A stretch of DNA of 64,000 bases from Pachypanchax playfairii (Eukaryota > Chordata > Actinopteri > Cyprinodontiformes > Aplocheilidae). The stretch is from contig SSNP01000092.1 in assembly GCA_006937955.1 (NCBI GenBank), positions 1,779,376 to 1,843,375 on the forward strand. The letters run 5' to 3'. Of this stretch, positions 22,111-35,200 are shown one piece after another. The notes beneath the pieces are model-generated. The model made no database searches and had not been told where the DNA came from. It saw only the letters and a list, made by a program, of their open reading frames with translations. How positions within the stretch are numbered: position 1 is the stretch's first letter; each line of letters begins with the position of its first letter. Made by a program: the position numbers and the translations under genes.

Positions 22111-22498
22111 AGTCAAGACTGTAGAACTGCACATGTGCAGAAGGAATCAGTAGCACATCTCAACAGGTAACATATTTCTACAGAACACCGGTTCCATCAA
22201 TGACCCTCTGAGACACAGTTGTAGAAAAGTTGTTTAGTACTGATTTAAGAGTTCAACACAAAATGAGAAGAAAACCCTTTTTACTCACTTCAGCACTACG
22301 CAGCGAACACTAACCTTCAGGGAACGTTCCAGAATGTTCCCCGATCACTCCTCTAGGGACCATTTTCTGCTCCAGCCTTCAAAGTGTGACCTTCTGATAT
22401 AACTTTAATGATTCAGTTTGAAGCCTGTTCTTTATTTACCAGCAGCTGATTGTGTAGATACAGTTTTTCCAGAACATGTGTGTTTACTACATGTTCTG
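22111..22498. other. no gene recognised
   Basis: Mixed-composition sequence with no ORF of note. Nothing identifiable. Confidence 0.5.
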
Positions 22499-22695
22499 AA
22501 CTCCATGCCTCCAGGGCCTGTGTCCTGCATGTTTCAGGTGTTATTCAGCTCCAGCACACCTGACTGAAATGATTTAATTACCTCCTCATCACGTCAAGTT
22601 CTGCAGAGGCTTGGTAAGGACCTGCTCCTCTGAACCAGGCGTGCTGAAGCAGATGAACATCTAAAACCTGCAGGATAGCTGAGAACTGGAGTTTG
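22499..22695. mobile_element. palindromic-ended MITE
   Basis: Starts AACTCCATGCCTCCAGGGCC and ends with AACCTGCAGGATAGCTGAG plus AACTGGAGTTTG. The two ends are imperfect inverted repeats of about 30 bp. CCAGCACACCTGACT in the middle is typical of a short element dispersed in fish. It is non-coding. Confidence 0.65.
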
Positions 22696-23166
22696 ACAGT
22701 TATATTTGTTTTATATTTTACTATCCACATCTGTTAACAGTTGGTGTGTGTACACCTGGTGGTTTTATGGTTCAGCAGCACCACTGAATAAGTTCTGGGT
22801 TCTAGAGTCAAGCATTTTCTGTGTCTTTGAGAAGGTTCTCTGTATGTTCTTCTAATGAACGTTCTGAGGATGTAGATTCAAGTAAAAAGACTTGGTGAAC
22901 TTTAACCTTTAGTGAACGTTAAGGGAACGTTGAGGGCATTGTAACATGTATTAGCTGGGTCTGCAGGTAAGAACTGTTTCTTGATGTAACTACCTCAGGT
23001 TGGACAGGTATCAGATTTACACTACCTGAACATAGTCTCCTCCTACTCAGCTCTGGTTTTTGTTACACCTTATTGAGTTTACTGGTCTATCCAACTGCCT
23101 GTGTGAGATGATTATCTCATTCCATATGTATAAATAAAACATCTGTGTCTCCGCTTGTCATTGTAG
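22696..23166. other. no coding sequence; probable intron upstream of the first coding exon
   Basis: Ends in a polypyrimidine-bearing acceptor (CTCCGCTTGTCATTGTAG) directly before the first coding exon at 23,167. It is therefore taken as the end of a 5'-UTR intron. No ORF or repeat is recognised. Confidence 0.45.
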
Positions 23167-23295
23167 GTGATGACCTGAATGGTGCCATGAAGCCCACACA
23201 CAAGCTGCTGTTTATCCTGTGTCCCATGCTGGTTCTGGTCTTTATTTACTACTCCTCTGAGAAGCTGCAGCTATACGTATGGGGTCAGAAGCCTC
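23167..23295 (+). CDS. st3gal3: sialyltransferase exon with start codon and signal anchor
   Basis: The acceptor TCATTGTAG precedes 20 bases of leader, then ATG at 23,187; the donor is GTAAGT. Residues 1-36 begin MKPTHKLLFILCPML and continue VLVFIYYSSEKLQLY, a short basic N-terminus and one hydrophobic segment, as in Golgi type II glycosyltransferases. YYSxxKL matches the YYSAWKL of mammalian ST3GAL3. An in-frame ATG at 23,145 lies before the acceptor and is taken as intronic. The exon ends in phase 1. Confidence 0.88.
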
Positions 23296-26200
23296 GTAAG
23301 TTCTACCTCCACTCTAACTCAGCTGATTTATTTACTCTGTGTTATCCTGACTGTGTTTTGATTGTGAAGATGAGTGAAACTTGTTTTGCTGTGTGCTTCT
23401 CACTGCTGCTCTGTTTCTTCTATTATTAACTTCAAGATTCACTTCCTCATCATTCAGTTTATTTTATTGTAGAGACTTTTGATAAATCATTAGCATATCT
23501 GTCCTGAACTTCAGCATCTCACTGTCTTTAAATTAGTTTTTTTAACGACATCCTGTGTTAAAGATACAAACACGTCCTTGTTCGTTGTTCCTTTGGGCTA
23601 AAGATATTTTCAATCTCGCTCTCATTTTTATTGTTAAGGAAATGACATTGATCAATTTTTTTACCTTGTGATGTAGATGCACTATAACAACGTCTGTTTC
23701 AGTTCATGCTAAAAATACCTCCTTGTGTTCTGACTGGTGTTTAACTCTAAGTTTAATGGGTGGTGCGAACTAGCTGCACCTGCATGTTGGATTTGGTTAT
23801 TTCCTGTCGTTCTCTCATAAACCAGTTTCAGATTTTTTTCTACTGCTTTTCTTTTTATTTTCAGTGTGTTGCTTTCACACCTCGATGCTTTTTTTTACAC
23901 CTTTGACATGTCGTTACGGTTTCTAAATTTTTAAGTTCATTAAGTTAAAGTTTAATTCACCCCCAAATCAACTTTTTTACTGATAAACTGTATAAATGAG
24001 TGTCTGATTGTCTTGTCTATGTCTCTGGTATTATTTTTGGTATTTTAGGGCATTTTAATAAAACTACTAATTTTCTACCAAAAAACGTTAGTGGAGCGCC
24101 CTCTTCAGGTTAAAACGCTAACCTGCACGTGAATCTAAATCAGGTATTGCTATTGACCTTTCGCCAGCCCCTCCCCAAAAACGGCTATTGTCCAATCACA
24201 CATCATAGCAACCGTTACTATGTGAGTAGGTCCAACAAACATTGACTCCAAGCGGGACAGTGAAGCGGTGCGCCCATGTTATTTGTAAATCGGTCACTAG
24301 ATATCCTGATTGATTATCTGGAGGAGTTTGAGTTCTTTTCATTCCCAAAAACCAAAAACACAACGTGAGCGGTGTCTACAATGGATTAAACAGTGTGGAC
24401 GGCCCCCACTTCGGTTAAATGTGTCGGGACATTATGAAGCATAAAGACATCTGCTCAAAGGTAAGGCTAACAGCTAACTATTTACCGTGTTGTCTAGATC
24501 TAATAACTGGAGGCGAGAACACAAATCGGACCAAAGTTATGATTACCATGGATATCATTCCCAGAATGTTAACCTACTCTCTAAACTAAGTTTAACGAGC
24601 CCTTTAGCTTTAGCCAACATTAGTTACCAAGGTAGCTAACGCTAGCTACGTTAGCTGCTGTTTTGTTAGCTGTAGTGTCCCCCATTTCATTTTTTGTCAG
24701 TTTACAACAAAGTCAAACATATAGCGCCCCAACAAGCAACTTTAAGTAATATTGTTTTTATCTTTTATGAAGCATTTTGTGAACAGAGAACCTACCTCTG
24801 AGATTTAGCTTCAGACCGGCTGGTGTTAGCACCATGACACAGTTTTATCCCATTAACAGCAAAGATCTGGAGGACATCTTAGGTCAACTGAACTCCTCCT
24901 CTTGCTGTCTGGACATCCTGCCCACTGGTTTTCTAAAAAAGGTCTCAAAGACCTTAGAGCCAGATCTGCTACAGATTGTGAACTCGTCTTTAACGACGGG
25001 TGTTTTCCCAGAACTGCTGAAAACAGCCGTTATTAAACCTCTACTAAAAAGGGACAATCTAGACAAAACACAGATGATTAACTACAGGCCGATCTCCAAT
25101 CTTCCGTTCTTGAGTAAAATAATTGAAAAAGCAGTTTATCATCAGCTAAATGACTTTATTAGACAAAACAACTGCTATGATGTCTTCCAGTCAGGTTTTA
25201 GACAGCACCACAGCACCGAGACTGCTCTGACCAAAGTTATTAATGATATATGTCTGAACACAGATGGTGGAAAAATGTCGGTGTTGGTTCTACTGGATCT
25301 CAGTGCTGCGTTTGATACAGTCGACCACATTATATTACTACAACGACTGGAGAACTGGGTGGGTCTTTCTGGTCCTGTACTAAACTGGTTTAAAACATAC
25401 TTGGAGAACAGGAAGTATTTTGTGTCAGTAGGTAATTTTACATCTGAGCAGACCAGAATTACTTGTGGAGTTCCCCAGGGTTCCATCCTGGGGCCTCTTC
25501 TGTTTAACATCTACATGCTCCCACTGGCCCAGGTCATAAAGAGCAATAATGTTAGTTACCATAGCTACGCCGATGACACACAGCTATATATCACAATGTC
25601 ACCAGGAGACCGAGGTCCTGTACTGGCTCTCAGTAAATGCGTTGAGGAGATTAATGACTGGATGTGCCTCAACTTCCTTCAGCTGAACAAAAATAAAACT
25701 GAGGTGATTGTTTTTGGAGCCAAAGAGAAACGACTGCAGGTCACCACAGAGCTTCAGTCAATACACCTAAAAACCACCAACCAGGCCAGAAATCTGGGTG
25801 TAGTGATGGACTCAGACCTAAACTTTGAAAAACACATTAAGGCAATCTCTAAATCAGCCTATTATCACCTGAAGAACATCTCTAGGATAAAAGATTTAAT
25901 GTCCCAACAAAACCTGGAAAAACTAGTCCATGCATTCATCTTCAGTCGGCTTGATTATTGTAACAGCATCTTTACTGGTCTTCCTAAAAAATCAGTTAAA
26001 CAGTTGCAGCTCATTCAGAACTCTGCTGCTAGAGTTCTCACTAAAACCAGAAAAGTGGACCACATCAGTCCAGTTCTGAGGTCTTTACACTGGCTGCCTG
26101 TCCGTCAGAGGATAGACTTTAAAGTTCTATTGCTGGTCTATAAAGCTCTGAATGGTTTAGGACCAAAATACATCAGTGACCTCCTGACCCAGTATGAACC

Positions 26201-29200
26201 TACAAGACTCCTCAGGTCTTCTGGATCTGGTCTTTTATCAGTTCCCAGAGTCAGAACCAGACATGGAGAAGCTGCTTTCAGCTTCTATGCTCCACATTCC
26301 TGGAACAAACTCCCAGAAAGCCTCAGATCAGCTGAAACACTCAGTTTATTTAAATCAAGGTTAAAGACCCACCTGTTCTCCGCTGCATTTACATAAAGTT
26401 TTATTAGAAAGTCCAAATCCACACGGTTGCTTTTAAGCTGTCCTTTGTTCTAATTCTGTTTATTTAAATCATGTTTTCATTCTTTTACTTATGCTTTTGT
26501 TTCATGTAAAGCACTTTGAATTGTCCTGTACATGAATTGTGCTATACAAATAAACTTGCCTTGCCTTGCCTTGCCTTAGTCTTGATAGCAGTCATATCTC
26601 CTTTATTCCAAATATATCCCTCCACTGTATACTGTAAACCCCTCCTGCGTCGATCTGGAGTATATCACGGAGGTATTGCTCCAAAAAAGTTCACTGTCTG
26701 AAGAAAAGTCCCACACAAGCACATTTCTTGTTAAACAAGCAGTCACTGAAAGCACAGTTATTCCAGTCTGTTGCATGTTCAACCAGGACGTGTGCAGCCC
26801 ACACAAATGTAAATTAACCATTTTTTGTGACATTTAACGTGATCCCACTGAAAGCTCGCTGATTTCTTCCAATAAGCTCTACCTCTTCCCGTCATGTCAA
26901 TCTGTTGAGCTGGTCGCGATTAACCATATGTTTGTCTGACGTAGCAACAGTAACTAAGGGGGCAGGGCTCGGTGAAAGGTCAGTTGGCTGAAACCTTATT
27001 TTCTTTAAATGTGATGTCAGCGTTTTGCTGCTGTGGAGTATAAATAAGCTTGGTCTCAGCCACACCTCCGTATAGGGGTGCAACGATTCATAAAGAATGA
27101 TCCGCACAGATCTCTCCCTATGGTTCGGCACGCACATGGTCCGTGGATTGGTTGAGGAAAATATATAAAGAGTTGTGTTCACGTGAAGGACCGATGCGCC
27201 ACCTGTTCAATTCAAGTGAGAACAGCACATCAGTAGTCGTGGCTAGCGGAGGAGGAGAGGAGCTAGAAAAACCACCTGCATCGTTCAAGTCGCACATATG
27301 GGAGCATTTTGGCTTCCCTGTAAAATACAGTGATGACGGAAGAAGGGCGGTGGACAAAACAATGATCCATTTGAAGCAACATCATCCTAGCATGTCAGTG
27401 ACAGGATCCAACACAAATCCACAGCATTTAAACAGCCTTTAGTGGCACAATCCAACCGAGCTAAAGCCATAACAAACGCTATCGGTGTGTTTATAGCTGC
27501 AGACATGAGGCCAGACTCTGTTGTGTAAAACAAGGGATTAAAAAAAGTTATGTCTTTTCATTTGCTTTTCTTTCTGCTGATCCGATCCGTGACGCAAAAC
27601 CGTGATCTGATCCAAACCGTGAGTTTTTTTATCTGTTGTACCTCTGTAGAGAGTTGGAGTTTGAATAGCATGTGCTTACTGCGTTTATCAGGTTGTGACT
27701 GTGTAAGAACAGGTTTTTTGTACATTACTGAATGATTTTCTCTTCATGCTGGGATACTTTGATTTATACCTTGTAACACACGCTTTCTGTTGCAGACAGT
27801 GAGGTGCAGCAGCTGCAGGTGCACCTGTTGGCAGAGTCACATGATAATACTCAAATCTTAATGTAGCTTTAACTTTGGAGGAGATGGAGAGGTGCAGAGT
27901 AATCTTCAACCTCCAGATTGCTTCCCTCCATCCTGTTGCAACATATCAGTCACAACCTCCCCACGTGTTCACTGGTCTGCCAGGCAACGCCTCCTTTTTG
28001 AGGCATTTTTAAAACAGGAAATGTGGGCGGGGCTATATTCTGGCTTGGGGTGAGTCCACTGTAATCAGTGTTTGAGCCCTGCAGAAACTGTCACATGATC
28101 CATCGTGCACTGTGGCTTTTTAAACCAGAAGAGGGAGCTAGAAGATCTCTCATCAGCTCTACAGTCCACCATACTGGATAACACTGTTAGGATCCAGTGA
28201 CCCGCCAAAACAAAAGCCCTTCTGCTGTTTTCACATACCAACTCAATCTGAATCCCTCTGTTTTAAGTTATTAAGTAACTTGAATCTCCCCGTGTTACAA
28301 CCTGGATGTTGTATTTTGAGATTTGAACAGAACCTGTTTTTAAATGCAGACTTAACAGCTTGGAGTAAAATAAACTCCCAAATTACAGCTGTCATGTTGT
28401 GTTTAATGTTGTGGTTGTTTCCCATCTGCTTCCCTCTCCAGCTTTTCTTTCCATTAAACTGAACTCCACACTGCATGTAGAATCAGCACATTAGTGAGAG
28501 AATGCTGGTCATTAGCTGGATGTCTGATGGGGGGGGGGACGTGGTGTTCCTGTAAATTTAACCTTTTCTTTGCTGTAAACATTGCGGTTCTCTTCTGTTA
28601 CACTATGAAACACACAAGACATTTAACACATGGACTCAGCGCTGCTCTTAAGAAGAGCTGTTAAGCCTGATATCACCATATTGTAAATGTCATACTGTGA
28701 CACCATTTATAACTTTTTAAACTAAAATACCATTTCTTATGATGTCCTCTGTCCTTTTACTTCAGCCATGTCAGACTGATCGGTGTTGGGATCAGTGCAG
28801 ACTGGCATTTTCTTTATGGATGACTGTCATTTCAAATACTTCTTAAAAGTATTTAAGGAAGTAGTTAGGACCAGGATTTGCAGCTGAAACTCCTGGATCT
28901 GTTCAGTTTTAGGATAAATATTATTATTTCATAATTTTTTGACAAACTGTAGTTTTAACAGATTATTTAAAACTGTCATTTAAAGTTTATGTTGTCGTAA
29001 TGTTTTTGTTTTAGAAGTTGGTTTATCAGAACATCTTCACCATGTCATTTACAGATGTAACGCCAAGTTAACTGTGCATGATGGTCAGGTGTGCTCTCAG
29101 AACAGGTTTCTTTGTTTTCACGTTCGACCCTTAGTGGAACAATTAGTTGTGTAAATTCAGATGTGTATAAAATTCCAGCAATGAAAAAAAAACAGCTTAT

Positions 29201-32200
29201 TTTAAGAATGTTGTTATTCTGGAACACAGTGTTTCCTAAATGACCGTGTTCTATTATATATTGATACTCTGTAAAATAAATCATTCATGTGCACTGCAAT
29301 GCTAGAAGCTAAATTGAAATTTGCCTTAAACACACGTGTAAAGCAGGTAGAAAACCTTGTGGGAGGAGCTTATTCTGTATGAGCCCACGGACTGAGACCA
29401 GAGGTCATTTAACTCCATGTCTGTGTGAAGACAGGTGTCCCACGTCTTTCATCTTCTCACATATCAGCAATGTCACATTCCAGCATTTATTTCTATTAAA
29501 AGAAAGAAGTAATTGGGTTTGTTTAATATTAAAAGTGATTAAAAAGAGGTCATCCAGGACAATCCCTTTGTGTTTGTTATTCATGTTCTGTTGATGTTCA
29601 TTGGATTATTCTGCACCTTGTTTTCATATAACACATGATCTTTAACTGTTATGGTGAGTTTAGATGATTTACCAGGTGTATCAAGGTGTTAGGGCATCGT
29701 ATGGCTCAGCGTCCATCAATCAGCTCTCAGGTTCATCCAGGTAGATGAATATTTCAGGACAGTATACCAGCGGAGCAACTTCCTGTGTTTGTGTCACACA
29801 CAACTGTTATTTCATGTGGACGGCCACTACACAGACTTTTCATTTACATTCTTATTTGAAAGCAACAAACCTGAAGAGTTATTATTAATACATATATTTT
29901 TAACATGTTTGTTGCAGTAGAGTCACTCAAACGTGGGAAAAATCCTCGTTCTCTCCATCTGCAGCCTCCTACAGGACGTGACCTTTGACCCAGTTTATTT
30001 CAAGATGGAGGCAGTTCTGTGAACCTTTGTGTCTCTGTAGAGCTCTGTATGAATGAGTGCACGTGCTGGCTGTGCGTGGGCCCGTCTTAAGACTGTTTTG
30101 ATTTTCTGCTGCGGCTCTTATTAGCGTTGAGCTCAGCAGCTGTGCAGGGGAACGTACCATAAATGTTCTTGACACCAGCTCAGTTGTAGCTTTAGGGATC
30201 ACCTTCACTCATCTGATCCGCCTCCACAGCTGGAGCCGCTGAGCTTTTCTAATTGAGCAATAGGATCTTTCAGGGCACGTCACCGGGGACGTTAGTGTGG
30301 CGCTTGTGGTTTGTTAGTAATGAGCCCGTTCTTACAGAACTTTGGCTGGATTGAAACAAGTTCAGCTGTACCTGAACCTTTGTGTCTGGATGAATCAGCT
30401 GATCTCTAAAAGAGACGGTTAATCTTTCTGAGTTATTTTTGTTTTTTGTAGCAACACTCGTCTGTTTCAGGTCAGTTTTGACCTTTATGTGATTTATATA
30501 AAAACAGAACTGCTTTGTGACACTCTGCATTAAGACTGGGCAGTATATATTTTCATAACATTTCTAAATTATATCGGTTTTACAGTATTTTATGGTATTT
30601 TTTTATATGACCAATGTTACCCACATTATCTTCTAATAAGTAAAGAATTAGAAAGTTATTAGAAAGTAGTAGTAAGTAAAGAATTACTGCTTTAGATTGG
30701 CTTTAAATAGCCCATTTTACTGTTATATGCACCATGTTTCACAGACTTTTCAAAATGATTGCCAGTTGAGGGCAGTAATAAAATACGTTAAGTTACTAGT
30801 ATTACCGTCGCCGGCTACCACAAGTGATAGTTGTTGTCCATGTCTGACCTTTTGAAGCAGAAGAAACTCCATACTACAGATGTGGCTCCTCTTTTTTGGA
30901 ATAAGTTGTTCTGGGTCAGTAATCCGTGCATCGCTGTTACAGCCGCCGCTAGCAGTCGTTCTTCATTCAAAACTTTGTTTTTCATGTGTGGTCTTTGCGT
31001 GTAGCACTGAAATTGGTCCCCGCAGAAATACGTTCTGGCCGTTGTCTTGGCTATTCATTGGTATAGCGGTATGTGGAAAAATTCATATCATAACCAAAAT
31101 AAACACCAGTTTTTGGTACAAACCGGTATACCGCCCAGCGCTACTCTACAGCTAATGTTTTCACTCTGTACTTGGACCTACCTGGTTCCCTGTGCTTGTG
31201 TGTTCTGCTAGTGACACTCTGGAGATAAAAGCCTGAACGTCTGTTGCTGTTATCTGTTGTGTGCAGCTGCTGTCCGTGTATCGCTGACCCTCATTGAAAT
31301 GCTTTGTGTGTTCTGTGGTTCTGGCTGATGGTTGTAGACATGTTAGTGGCTGTACCTCTATGATAATCTTACTTTAGTATATTAACCCTTTGTGTTTACA
31401 GAGAGAAATGCAGGAGAAGCAGCTGTAGTGGTGGCTAAAGGTGCAGCAGTGAAAAAGATTCCAGGTAGAGGCTCTGGGACATCGTTCTCTCTCTTATGGG
31501 ATAGAAATCTTTCCTATTTCATCACTGACTGCTTTTTTATAATCACGACAACAGCTTCATTCATTCATTTAAAGGTTTTGGGTTTGTTCATTCACTCATC
31601 AAGTCTTTATGGATATATCTTAATTTTGCCTCTGTCAAAATAATCACATGAACAAAATGACAATTCTTTGCAGTTAATTTTCCACTTCATTGGAGTGTTC
31701 AGCCTCTGAATGAGATTGAGGATAAGAATTAGACTTTAGTCTCCTGAGATTGGAGACACTTTTCATGCTCTCCTCTTTTGTTCTGGGCTGTTTGACAATT
31801 TCCTTTTGCTTGATTTACAAGTCCAATTCTGCCTCTTTAGACTGACCCAAATAGTGTTAAATAACCCTTTTGTGTTTCAGAAATGGAAAATGACGTCATC
31901 GTTGGACGGCTAGTAAGCTCAGGTACATCTGCAGCTCTGCAAGCTGAACTCCAGCCTCGTTGCTGTCTCTCCTGTTTAAACAACAGCTTTGTCACTTAGA
32001 AATTCTGATTATTTACAGAGAAAACTGTATTTAGAATATTTGAGTCCAGATTTTCCTAGTCAGTCAGTGAGAGTTGAGCCTCCTGCAGGTCATCCCGCCT
32101 CATCCAGTGTAACACTACACTGCCCTCTGTTGTCTTGGCTTGGAAACAGACAAACAGCAGGAGTTGTGGTGCACAATCCTGTAAGACTTCTGTTCAGTGT

Positions 32201-35200
32201 TTTTCCATCTAACAGTTTCATCTGAAAACGTTCAGTTTTCTTGCTCCACAGCTGCTTTATGCTTCTTACTGTCAGCGTTAATGCAGATGCAATCTCCAAA
32301 CCAGAGCTTTGGGTCTTTGCTTAACTCGTCATCACACATTTCCATTGTCCTTTTCTTCAGTTTTGTTCTGCAGTTTGCCTTTGAAGACAAGATCCACATT
32401 TACAGGAGTAATTCTGAACTAATTATAGAATCGTATTCCGTTGTCATACTGATGACAGTCACATTGGTTTACTGAAGGTAACATGTACGGTAAGATGGAT
32501 AGAAACAATGAGGGAAGAACTTTTTTCCTCCTGGGTTTTTGTGCTTTTTTGTCTTCTGCCTCAGTGCTTCACCAAACACCTACTGGACGTCCATAGGTGA
32601 TTTCTAACTTATTTTCTACCTTTTTTTTCTCAACAGATCGTTTTGGCTGCCTCCCTTTAACTTTGCTTGCTTGTCACAAACCTTTAACTTAATGCTTTTT
32701 TTTGTTTTTTTTTATACATTTGCTGCTTTCTCCCTTTGAAGGCTGCACATTTTATTGACACCAACAGTTACTGAGCTGATGCTTCAGATTATATGGACTG
32801 GATGACATCATCAAAGATGGCCGTTCCTCTGCAGGTTCTTTGTGGATTCATTTGTATTTCTTTGTTTTCTTTATTTTGCAGTGTATGATAAACAGGGCTT
32901 TCTGCTGCATCTTGAAACTAAACTGTGAGTACACTCGTAAACAATCATTACATCTTCCATCCTGTGCTGCATGGGACTTATTTAACTTGATGTATAAACG
33001 ATGTTTGAATTCTGATATAATATGACATAATAAAATACAACAACATTATCCATCTTTACTGCATGTGTGGAAATGAGAACAGTACTAAACAGATTAACTG
33101 ATTATTAAATATGTACACGCCTCTATAGGAGCAGAAGTATTGAGTGTCTGCTGCTTTGTAGCTTCTGGTCTGTTAGCATGTTGCTAATACGGAGCAACTC
33201 ATCAGTTTAAGAAGGTCGTAAAATAGTTCCAAACTATTTAGAGTCCTTCATTCCACAGTGAGAGAGATTATTAATAAGAGCTTCATCTCAGACTCCACAG
33301 GTATGTTCAGTATTTAAGTTCATGACGACACAAAAGCTAAATCACTAAATGAAAATGTAGCAGGACATAAGTTTATGAACTTGCACCTGATCAGATTACA
33401 AGAACTATTTCCTTAGAACAGACAGATCCAAGGTGAAGGTCTGTGACCATGAGGCTCGGCATCGTGTGTACATGTTTTACATGAACTGATACAGAGACAC
33501 AAAGTCTGGGTTGAATTACCAAGCTGATAATCAGCTTCATCGTATCAGTGATCAGGATCTTCATTGTTTGGTTTAGTTGAGCCGGATCTCTTGAAGTAAC
33601 CTGGGTAAATTAAACCTGGTTCCAAGACCAGATTTATTTAAAAATTAAATATTTAAATGATACCAAGATACTAAAAACTGTAAACAGTCGTGGCTAAAAG
33701 TTTGGGGAGTGACACAAATGTGTTTTGTGGCTTCAGCGAAACATTTCATAGATTTCAAAGGCTTTTATTTAGAATATACATCAAATTTCTGAGTATATTT
33801 ATGATGTTGATCCTTTTTCAGAGCTTCTGAAATTCATTCTTACAAGTTTGAATTCTGAGACTTGGTGACCCGTTCTTGTCTTGTTGTCCCAGTTTGTTGG
33901 TTTCTGTTCTTCCAGTTTTCATTCGGGTCTGAGACACTTGGTGGTCTCGGGTCCAGAGTTCAATGTAATCAGCCACTTCACTACTTCTGCTTTGTAACCC
34001 GACACCTCATCATTCTGGAAAATACACAGATCATCACCAAACTGCCTGGATTGTTGGATGAAACGGACTCGAGTGTGTTTTTGATACCACTCATGTGTTT
34101 TTTTTATTTTTATTTTTTTTTGGGGGGGGGTCATTTGCTTGTCTCTTATCAGAATAACTCAAGTTTCTGAACAGATTTAGACACATTTTTCAGAATATGT
34201 TGGGAATGTCATCAGAACCAGCTGATTAGATTTTTGAACGTCATGTGGATCGAGGAGTTTTTAGGTGTAGCTCACATCATGGGGTAATGGAGCGGTTCGG
34301 CAGAGGTCTGATCTGCAGGTGGACCGCGCCCACCCTCAGGAAGCTCCTCAGCATGGAGCTCCTCTAACATCTAGTTAGTAGTTAGTAGACGTGGGCGCAC
34401 CGCTTCACCATCTTGTTTGGAGTTAATGTTTGTATGACCTGCTCACATAGTAACGGTTGTGTGATTGGACAATAGCCGTTTTGGGGGCGGGGCCAGTGAA
34501 AGGTCAGTGGTGCACCAGGTTAAAAATAGAGAGAAAATTAGATTAAGTTGTCGCCACAAAAGCTGAAACTGCAGAGTTTGTAGAACCAAACGTTTGTGCC
34601 ACACCAAAACTTTTCACCATGACTGTACTTACTATTTATATGATTATAGTATGTTTTACATCTGTTTCCCTGAAAGTCTTCTCATGCAGGTTGTTGTTAA
34701 TAGATACGTCTAAACACTGGACAAACTGGTCCATCTTTTAGACATCTATTAAACACACAGTATGGTATCACATATGGTAGGTGGTCCACTACTTTAAAAG
34801 CGTGTGTGAATTGAAATGTGAGTGTTTGTCGGGGTAAAGACGTGTTTCACTACATCATTATGCAGCTGTCATTTTGTCAACATTTCAGTGGAGATTTGTA
34901 TAAGTTTCTAAATTAGTTTGACACTTTAATTTGTGATTGGAAGATTCTTTTTCAATCAGACCCTGAATCCGTCCACACACACAGCAGGTTTGGATGTGTA
35001 GAACAGCTCTGTTACTTTATTTACAGCATCATTAATTATTCCAGGTAATCATCAGCTGTAACGTAGGTGGGGGTGGGAATTCTTTTAAATCCGTTATCAA
35101 TTATCACTGTTCTCGCACTCATTCTCTTTCACGGTGCTTCTGACTCCTGCTACATTACAGTCTGTTTCTCTTATAGGGGTCAAATAAAACACTCTTAATT

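Noticed and set aside
23145..23186. Upstream in-frame ATG of the sialyltransferase
   Set aside because: It lies before a good splice acceptor ending at 23,166. The resulting N-terminus would be acidic, whereas the ATG at 23,187 gives the usual short basic start before the membrane anchor.
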